From Collinsella sp. AM18-10 (GTDB taxonomy: Bacteria; Actinomycetota; Coriobacteriia; Coriobacteriales; Coriobacteriaceae): 36,912 nt of DNA. The notes below the pieces were generated by a model. That model did no database searches. It was not told where the DNA came from and worked only from the letters and a program-made list of their open reading frames with translations. The first letter of the stretch is position 1; each line of letters starts with the position of its first letter. The position numbers and the translations under genes are program-made. Positions 24,286 through 29,939 of the stretch are shown one piece after another. The stretch spans positions 2,235 through 39,146 of the forward strand of contig NZ_QRJO01000018.1 in NCBI RefSeq assembly GCF_003471585.1. The letters run 5' to 3'.

Positions 24286-24344
24286 GCCGGCACTTGGGGA
24301 CGCTCCTAAGTGCCGGCATTATAGGAACGTCCCCAAGTGCCGGC
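24286..24344. repeat. REP-like hairpin
   Basis: A 23-bp inverted repeat with one mismatch: GCCGGCACTTGGGGACGCTC... at 24286-24308 and its complement at 24322-24344. The 13-nt loop repeats AAGTGCCGGC (24308-24317). Such GGGGACG-CCGGC palindromes are reminiscent of REP elements mobilised by RAYT transposases; no transposase is in this window. Confidence 0.75.
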
Positions 24345-24377
24345 TCGGGACTATTTTCGAGGACCCTCCGAAGGACT

Positions 24378-24607
24378 GTGGCCAAAAAACGGCAAATATG
24401 AGTACTGTTACCGTTGTAGCTACATTATTTTCGTTAATAAAAGAAGATCTTAATGAGATTTATTCGCATCAAGGTCTTCCTTTAATGAACACTTGAGGAG
24501 ATACGGCAGCTTATCTGCTCGATCGACACGTCAAATCACCTTAAATGTGATCAAAATTACTGCTACTAAAAGAGTATCAGTACTCATATTTGATGTTTTT
24601 TGGCCAC
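24378..24607. mobile_element. 230-bp AT-rich element with 34-bp terminal inverted repeats
   Basis: The ends 24378-24411 and 24574-24607 are inverted repeats matching at 31 of 34 positions, starting GTGGCCAAAAAAC and containing CAAATATGAGTACTG. The interior is much more AT-rich than its surroundings. No transposase or clear target-site duplication is seen, so a MITE-like element is one reading. Each end contains ATGAGTACT, which opens a short frame running inward (32 codons on plus from 24398, 18 on minus), without good ribosome binding sites. Confidence 0.65.
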
Positions 24608-24645
24608 GGCTCTTTATAGACACCCTGCACAGCGACGGTGGTAGA

Positions 24646-24678
24646 TTTCGGAACGTGTCCGTCAGCCCCGTTCCGAAA
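24646..24678. repeat. 10-bp hairpin
   Basis: TTTCGGAACG (24646-24655) pairs perfectly with CGTTCCGAAA (24669-24678) across a 13-nt loop. No T-run follows. It lies between the AT-rich element and nested-palindrome copy 2. Confidence 0.55.
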
Positions 24679-24712
24679 AGCGAGCCGCGTGCAACGGCCA
24701 AGCCACGACAGC

Positions 24713-24845
24713 CCCCGGGAGAGCGGGGGCACCGGCTTAGGTTTATCGCGAGTTCCGCACGAACAGGAGGCCACTTAATGTGGCCTCCGTCGTGAGCAGG
24801 ACTGTAGAGCAGGAAACCTAAGCCGGTGTCCCCGCTCTCCCGGGG
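24713..24845 (+). repeat. nested-palindrome repeat, copy 2
   Basis: Outer arms 24713-24744 and 24814-24845 are a 32-bp inverted repeat with one G-T pair, unrelated to the arms of the other copies except for the TTT/AAA next to the core. The 69-nt core (24745-24813) has the variant CACGAACAGGAGGCCAC / GTGGCCTCCGTCGTG. The element ends 10 nt from the stop of the minus-strand DUF2220-like gene and may act as its 3' structure. Confidence 0.9.
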
Positions 24846-24855
24846 CCGGCGGAAT

Positions 24856-27048
24856 TTAGTTGTTAAGCATGCGGTCGAAGCTTCCCGAGTCGCCATCCCG
24901 ATAGTCGGCGGTCATCAGAATCTCCTGCGGAATGCGCCCGCCCTCGCGCAGCACATTGCGGAACTGCACGCGCGTGACCATGGGCAGATCCTTGATCGTC
25001 GCCGCCAAGTTCTGCGGCACGCCCTGGTTGGCAGCCGCGGGCTCGCACTCGCCGCCGGCCTTCACGCGACGCTTATGCTCGGCGAGCATGGCGCGGTACA
25101 TGCCGGCATGCAGGCGAATCTCAACCACATTGGCATTGCGAGCCTGCTCGACGATGCGCGCGCCCTCGCGGTCGATATCGCCCACGTAGTAGACGTAGTT
25201 AAAGCGATAGCCGATCTCAGCCAGATAATCGTCCAGGGCATGCGAGACGCTCGCCTTGCATCCGCCGCCAAAAATCACGCCGCCCACCTTGATGCCAAAG
25301 AGCTTAGCGTGCTTGCGGCCGCGCAGGAGTTTGACGATCTCGTCATAGGTGTCCAGGTTCTCGACCATAATGAACGGCTTATCGGCGCCCAGCGTAAAGA
25401 AACCCGTAAAGTGCACGGGGCGGTTGGGGGCGACCTTAATCGCCTGCATGCTGATGCCCTTTTCGGTCATACGCCGAATTAGACGCTCGCCGTGCTTGCC
25501 GTCAAAAGCCTTCTCGTCGTTAAAAATCTGGTAGGCACGCTGGCGGCGCGAGGCAACCGGCGTATCGGCACCTCGGTTTTGCTCGATCCAAGCCTGGATG
25601 ATTGCGATTTCCTCGGCAATCTTGCGGTTGGACATCTCGTTGTGCTGAGTGCGCTGCGGAGCCTTTTTGCCGTCCTTGCCCTCGACCTTTACGATCTGTG
25701 TCTGCTGCTCCTTGATCTTAGAGAGCGCCGTAGGCGTAGGGACAACTTTGAGCAGCTGCCTGCCTAAAACGCGGGCAAGGGCAAACGCCGATACCTCGCC
25801 GTGGACGGCCGACTCGGGCTGCTGGGCAGCAGCATCTGCTGCGGCAGACTCCGGCTTCTTCTGAGACCTGCGCTTAGAATCGCCTTGGGAATTGCGCTCG
25901 CGCTTCGGCATAGACGCCTGCTTCTGCGGACGATCGGACTTGCTCTCCTTCGCCGGCTGGCGCTTAGGCTGCCCCGAAGAAACCTCGGCCTTCGCATCCT
26001 CGTCCTGCGGCGTGGTCTTCTCGGCTGCAGTCTCGGCATGGGAACTGCGACCCCCGCGATGGCGACGGCGGCGAGGCCTGCTCGACGCGCCCTGCTCCGT
26101 CTGCCCATCAGTAGGCTGCTCGCCCTTGGCCTCGGCAGCAACCTCAAGCTGCGGCTCAACAGGCTTCTGCTCGCGAGCCGCCGGCTCAACGGTTTTCTCG
26201 GTTTGTTCGGCCTTCTCGGCCTGAGCGGTCGGAGCCGGCTCGCCCTTCTCCTGACGCCTTACGGGATACGCGCGCCTCGCAAAACCACGCCCGGGACGGC
26301 ATGAACCCGGAGCCTTCTTGGCAGACTCCTCAACATCGTCTGCAGCCTCGGAAGGCTCTTCAACCTCATGCGCGACATCCTGCTGCGCAGCCTTAAAGTG
26401 GGCACCACGGCGACGCTGGGGCTCCTGGGCCTCCACGGGCTTTTGCTCCTTCGCGGGCCTCTGCGACTCGGCAGCAACCTCGTTCTCAACAGCCTCGGCA
26501 TCCGTCTCACCCTTTTGAGCAACGGCACGACGGAAGCGCTCCTGCTGGGCGCGGCGCTGCGCATCGCGCTTGCCACCCCCGCCAAAACCGCCGCATCCTG
26601 CCTTGGCCGTAAAGGCACGCACGACGTTCTCATCGAGCAACTCATCGGTATCGACATGCTCACGCGGAGCAGCTTCTTCCACAGCAGGCACGTCAGCGGA
26701 ATCCTCGACGACAAAATCTTCGACGGACTCGGCAGGCTGCTCCTGGGCATCGCGGATCTCGACATTGATGGTATAGAACGCCGGGCGCCCGTTAATGCCG
26801 CTGCCCTCGATCTTGGTCACGATATTTGCCGCGATAAGCTCATCGCGCATCGCCTTGGTGTCGCATTCCTTATCGACGGAGCGGAAAATCTGCGCCAGCG
26901 CGCTCGACTTAATCTTGAGCGCCTTGCGGCAGAGCAGGTCGTAGGCAACCAGCTTGGCGCGCTCGGCAGAAAGCGACGTCTGGCTGCTCAGACGCTCAGC
27001 CAGGGCATCGACATTGTTTTGATTATCGGAATATACCGTCTTGGCCAC
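24856..27048 (-). CDS. large protein with disordered centre and TOPRIM/DUF2220-like C-terminal domain
   Basis: I place the start at GTG 27048 (V-AKTVYSDNQNN) because AAAGGGG lies just upstream; the frame runs back to 27201 without support. The product is about 730 residues. Residues 1-90 look like a small helical or winged-helix domain (NVDALAERLSSQTSLSAERAKLVAYDLL ends near 35). Residues about 95-420 are low-complexity, rich in Glu, Ala, Lys, Gln, Arg and Pro, and probably disordered. Residues about 450-730 are compact: RRQRAYQIFNDEKAFDG, FIMVENLDTYDEI (Glu near 561), FGIKVGGVIFGGG and YYVGDIDREGARI (Asp pair near 623). This E...DxD pattern is that of TOPRIM domains, and the wording is close to DUF2220, the C-terminal domain of Wadjet JetD. 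Possible DNA-acting enzyme; function unproven. Confidence 0.7.
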   Translation of the reverse strand: MAKTVYSDNQNNVDALAERLSSQTSLSAERAKLVAYDLLCRKALKIKSSALAQIFRSVDKECDTKAMRDELIAANIVTKIEGSGINGRPAFYTINVEIRDAQEQPAESVEDFVVEDSADVPAVEEAAPREHVDTDELLDENVVRAFTAKAGCGGFGGGGKRDAQRRAQQERFRRAVAQKGETDAEAVENEVAAESQRPAKEQKPVEAQEPQRRRGAHFKAAQQDVAHEVEEPSEAADDVEESAKKAPGSCRPGRGFARRAYPVRRQEKGEPAPTAQAEKAEQTEKTVEPAAREQKPVEPQLEVAAEAKGEQPTDGQTEQGASSRPRRRRHRGGRSSHAETAAEKTTPQDEDAKAEVSSGQPKRQPAKESKSDRPQKQASMPKRERNSQGDSKRRSQKKPESAAADAAAQQPESAVHGEVSAFALARVLGRQLLKVVPTPTALSKIKEQQTQIVKVEGKDGKKAPQRTQHNEMSNRKIAEEIAIIQAWIEQNRGADTPVASRRQRAYQIFNDEKAFDGKHGERLIRRMTEKGISMQAIKVAPNRPVHFTGFFTLGADKPFIMVENLDTYDEIVKLLRGRKHAKLFGIKVGGVIFGGGCKASVSHALDDYLAEIGYRFNYVYYVGDIDREGARIVEQARNANVVEIRLHAGMYRAMLAEHKRRVKAGGECEPAAANQGVPQNLAATIKDLPMVTRVQFRNVLREGGRIPQEILMTADYRDGDSGSFDRMLNN

Positions 27049-27152
27049 GGGGCCCCTTTCATATGCACACATATACGTCCATATGGTACAACGCACGAGC
27101 CTATCCACGCAAAACATCTGCGAGAACGCCCTTGCACCACCTGTTCTCATAA

Positions 27153-27192
27153 GAAAAAAGACCGGGTCCGCTTGATTGCGGACCCGGTCTTT
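27153..27192 (-). terminator. intrinsic terminator after cstA
   Basis: A 15-bp stem (AAAGACCGGGTCCGC / GCGGACCCGGTCTTT) with a short loop. On the minus strand it is followed by TTTCTTATG. It begins about 40 nt after the cstA stop at 27232. Confidence 0.93.
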
Positions 27193-27231
27193 CCGAGTCA
27201 AATAGACGGGAGATTCAACCCGTCCGACCGA

Positions 27232-29121
27232 CTAGGCCTTAGCGGCCTCGGCGTCGGCAGGAGCTTCAGCGGCAGCGGCGCGACCGTACTCGGCCTTGCC
27301 CATCTCGGACCACTCGGGCTCCTCATCAGGCATGGAGCCAGCCTCCTTGCCGAAGAACTCCTTGAGGCAGTTGACGGCGACGATGAGGCCCAGGACCATC
27401 AGCAGGACGGCAAAGACGAGCTGCAGGCCCTTGGTGGCGGCGACGGAGACGGCGGCCGTGGTGGCGGTAGCCGGGATGGTGCCGAAGAAGCCGTAAGCCT
27501 GGACAGCGGTCATGCAGCCCATGGCGCTCTGGACCAGCGAGGTGAAGGTGCAGCAGAGCAGGAAGGCGACGGGCACGTAGAGCATCCAGCCCTTGCGGCC
27601 GGTGCACTTGCAGAACACGGCGAGGGTGATCATGGTCATGCCGCCGAGCAGCTGGTTGGAAGCACCAAAGAGCGGCCAGATGTTGGCATAGCCACCAAAG
27701 GCAAGGGCGAGACCGGGAAGCAGGGTGACGACCGTGGCGAACCAGGGGTTGCCGAGAACCTTCATGTAGCCGGCCTTGGACTCGATGGCCAGGGCGTCGT
27801 TGGTCTGGGCAAAGAACTCGGAGAACGAGGTGCGGGCGATGCGGGCGACGGCGTCGAGCGAGGTCAGGGCCAGAGCGGAAACGTTCATGGTCATGAAGAC
27901 GGTAGCGAGCGTACCGTCAACACCGAAGGCCTGCATACCGCGGGAGATGCCAGCGGCGAAGATCTGGAACGGGGTGGAAGCGACACCGGCGTTGAGGGCG
28001 CCAGTACCGGCGGTGTTCATATCGGAGAACATGATGCCGGCGACGATGATGGCAAGGATGCCGACGAAGGACTCGACGATCATGGCGCCATAACCGACCT
28101 TGACGGCGTCCTGCTCCTTCTCGACCTGCTTAGAAGAGGTGCCGGAAGAAACGAGGCTGTGGAAACCGGAGAGAGCACCACAAGCGACGGAGACAAACAG
28201 GACCGGGAACATCATGCCGGAGGCAGTGGAGAAGCCGGTGAAGACCGGAGCGGTGATAGTGGCCTGGCCGTTAACGCCCAGGACGACGATGCCGAGGACA
28301 GCGCAGGCGATCATGACGATCATCATGATGGAAGTGAGGTAGTCACGCGGGGTCTTGAGCATCTGGATGGGCATAGCGCCAGCGAAGACCAGGTAGACCA
28401 TGACGACTGCGAACCACTGGAACTTATCCAGGTAGACCGGGAACTGCATACCGACGGCAAACATGAGAACCATGAGGACCACGCCGGTGACGAACTCGGC
28501 GGCACCGGTGAGGTTGAACTTCTTCTGGGCCCAACCAAAGGCGATAGCGACGAAGGTGAACAGGATGGAGATGGTGCCAGCGCAGCCAGCGGCATAGGAC
28601 TTGGTGAAGTCGATGGCACCGGTAGCGGCGCCAGAAGCGTCAACGGCCGGGGTGAACATGAACGTCTTGCAGACCATGTCGGTGAAGGCGGCGATGACGA
28701 TGATGCAGAACAGCCAGCAGAACAGCAGGAACAGGCGACGGCCGGTCTTGCCGATGTACTTCTCGATGAGCTGAGCGAGCGACTTGCCGTTGTTCTTCAT
28801 CGAAGCGTACAGAGCACCAAAGTCGTGGACGGCGCCAAAGAAGATGCCGCCGACGAGGACCCAGAGCACGACGGGCAGCCAGCCAAAGGCCATGGCGACG
28901 ATCGTACCCGTGACAGGGCCAGCACCGCAGATCGAGCTGAACTGATGCGAGAACGCGGTAAAGGCGGAGACGGGCGAGAAGCTCTTGCCGTCCTTCATGC
29001 GCTTGGCCGGCGTGAGGGCCTCTTTGTCAACGCCCCACTTGTTGGCCAGCCATCGGCCATAGCCCAGATAGCCGCAGGCGAGCACCGCCGCGGCCACAAC
29101 CATGAGCAAAACTCCGTTCAT
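27232..29121 (-). CDS. cstA: CstA-family carbon starvation protein / pyruvate or peptide transporter
   Basis: A 629-residue polytopic membrane protein starting at ATG 29121 with GAGGAGGAA upstream. CstA/YjiY-family proteins take up pyruvate and possibly peptides under carbon limitation. Family segments are seen throughout: CGYLGYGRWLANKWG at the N-terminus, SPVSAFTAFSHQFSSICGAGPVTGTIVA near residues 49-76, VHDFGALYASMKNNGKSLAQL near 98-118, SGFHSLVSSGTSSKQ near 325-340 and GASNQLLGGMT near 498-508. About 15 hydrophobic spans are visible. The cytoplasmic tail ends in an Ala/Glu-rich stretch. It is monocistronic, with a promoter at 29392-29364, a leader of over 200 nt containing an intrinsic terminator, and a terminator after the gene. 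Leader structure suggests regulation by attenuation. Confidence 0.95.
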   Translation of the reverse strand: MNGVLLMVVAAAVLACGYLGYGRWLANKWGVDKEALTPAKRMKDGKSFSPVSAFTAFSHQFSSICGAGPVTGTIVAMAFGWLPVVLWVLVGGIFFGAVHDFGALYASMKNNGKSLAQLIEKYIGKTGRRLFLLFCWLFCIIVIAAFTDMVCKTFMFTPAVDASGAATGAIDFTKSYAAGCAGTISILFTFVAIAFGWAQKKFNLTGAAEFVTGVVLMVLMFAVGMQFPVYLDKFQWFAVVMVYLVFAGAMPIQMLKTPRDYLTSIMMIVMIACAVLGIVVLGVNGQATITAPVFTGFSTASGMMFPVLFVSVACGALSGFHSLVSSGTSSKQVEKEQDAVKVGYGAMIVESFVGILAIIVAGIMFSDMNTAGTGALNAGVASTPFQIFAAGISRGMQAFGVDGTLATVFMTMNVSALALTSLDAVARIARTSFSEFFAQTNDALAIESKAGYMKVLGNPWFATVVTLLPGLALAFGGYANIWPLFGASNQLLGGMTMITLAVFCKCTGRKGWMLYVPVAFLLCCTFTSLVQSAMGCMTAVQAYGFFGTIPATATTAAVSVAATKGLQLVFAVLLMVLGLIVAVNCLKEFFGKEAGSMPDEEPEWSEMGKAEYGRAAAAEAPADAEAAKA

Positions 29122-29156
29122 TACATTTCCTCCTCTAAAAAGAACTTCTCAGACAT

Positions 29157-29195
29157 AAAAAATGAGGGCCGTCGGTTGCGCTCGACGGCCCTCAT
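29157..29195 (-). terminator. leader terminator of cstA (putative attenuator)
   Basis: A perfect 13-bp stem (ATGAGGGCCGTCG / CGACGGCCCTCAT) with an 8-nt loop, followed on the minus strand by TTTTTT. It ends 36 nt before the cstA ATG. No gene other than cstA lies between the promoter at 29364 and this site, so it should stop cstA transcripts unless bypassed. Confidence 0.85.
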
Positions 29196-29206
29196 CTTCA
29201 TCAGCC

Positions 29207-29283
29207 GCCCGTTATCGTACGGGCTAGCTGTATGTGCTAACCCGCATCAGATAATTACTACGCTGATAATGTTTAGCTGATGC
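29207..29283 (-). promoter_or_regulatory. cstA leader with mutually exclusive hairpins
   Basis: CGGGC (29220-29224) can pair either with GCCCG (29207-29211) or, as part of CGGGCTAGC, with GCTAACCCG (29236-29244). A further pair GCATCAG (29244-29250) / CTGATGC (29277-29283) encloses AT-rich sequence. A 22-codon frame MIEEDFLDMFTHQL... runs from 29315 to 29247 on the minus strand but has a weak ribosome binding site. This is the layout of an attenuator; I do not recognise a known riboswitch class. Confidence 0.5.
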
Positions 29284-29363
29284 GTGAACATGTCTAAAAA
29301 ATCCTCTTCAATCATGATGCGAACGATCCGTGCGTGTTCACATCCCCCAGTGGTTGAAAAAGG

Positions 29364-29392
29364 AGTATGAAACTTTAGTTACCTAAAGTCAA
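29364..29392 (-). promoter_or_regulatory. cstA promoter with operator-like palindrome
   Basis: On the minus strand TTGACT (29392-29387), 17 nt and CATACT (29369-29364) form a good vegetative promoter. The palindrome ACTTTAG-TTAC-CTAAAGT (29372-29389) overlaps the -35 and fills the spacer, a likely binding site for a regulator. Confidence 0.7.
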
Positions 29393-29490
29393 CGCAAATT
29401 TGTAATGAATTTTCAAATTCTTTTGAATTTCTCGTTATAAAACGCCACTGACCTCGGACTTTACCGAACGACAGTTTTTGCTTGAGAGAT

Positions 29491-29650
29491 GCCCCTCGGG
29501 AGCGGGGCGGGCGCCTGCCGCCATATATGAACTTTCCTGCTCGGACAGTCCTGCTCACGACGGAGGCCACATTAAGTGGCCTCCTGTTCGTGCGGAACTC
29601 GCGATAAAGTTCATATATGGCGGCAGGCGCCCGCCCCGCCCCCGAGGAGC
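29491..29650 (-). repeat. nested-palindrome repeat, copy 3 (reversed)
   Basis: Outer arms 29491-29535 and 29606-29650 form a 45-bp inverted repeat with two mismatches. They are GC-rich distally and contain CATATATGAACTTT next to the core. The 70-nt core (29536-29605) is the same as in the other copies but on the opposite strand, and is of the CACGAACAGG subtype shared with copy 2. Confidence 0.9.
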
Positions 29651-29662
29651 TCCCATCCCAAA

Positions 29663-29700
29663 TGTGCGGAGCAAAGCTCCGCACACCATCTTTTTCTTTC
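29663..29700 (+). terminator. possible plus-strand terminator without a gene
   Basis: TGTGCGGAGC / GCTCCGCACA with an AAA loop, followed after a short gap by TTTTTCTTTC on the plus strand. No plus-strand gene precedes it. Confidence 0.4.
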
Positions 29701-29792
29701 AGCTAAAGCACGCCGGAAATTCGACGCAGCTGGCTAACCTTGCCGGACGTTGTCGACGCCAAACCAGCTCAGAAGCTATATCGATACAGAAA

Positions 29793-29927
29793 GGTCCCCG
29801 GACGGAGGGGCCGGATATAAGGTTTATCGCGAGTTCCGCACGCAAAGAAGGCCACTTAATGTGGCCTTCGTCTTGCGCAGGACTGTAGAGCAGGAAACCT
29901 TATATCCGGCCCCTCCGTCCGGGGACC
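29793..29927 (+). repeat. nested-palindrome repeat, copy 4
   Basis: Outer arms 29793-29825 and 29895-29927 are a perfect 33-bp inverted repeat (GC-rich, then GGATATAAGGTTT at the core). The 69-nt core (29826-29894) is of the CGCAAAGAAGG subtype shared with copy 1. It ends 13 nt from the stop of the TsaB-RimI-TsaD gene. Confidence 0.9.
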
Positions 29928-29939
29928 GCGCCGTACCAG

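Noticed and set aside
23904..24496. Coding frames of 125-165 codons over the tRNA-Gln and repeat region
   Set aside because: They run through the tRNA gene and the repeats, have no ribosome binding site and their sequence is repeat-derived.
24856..27048. A Wadjet (JetABCD) defence system
   Set aside because: Only a JetD-like C-terminal domain is seen. No SMC-like JetC, kleisin-like JetA or JetB lies on either side; the neighbours are cstA and repeats.
26368..29280. A 970-codon open frame on the plus strand, antisense to cstA and the DUF2220-like gene
   Set aside because: It mirrors the codon pattern of two convincing minus-strand genes, has Gly/Asp/Glu/His-rich low-complexity sequence, no ribosome binding site and crosses the cstA terminator. 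It is a GC-composition shadow.
29122..29400. A T-box riboswitch in front of cstA
   Set aside because: No T-box antiterminator consensus (TGGNACCGCG) is present in the leader; only a generic attenuator layout is supported.
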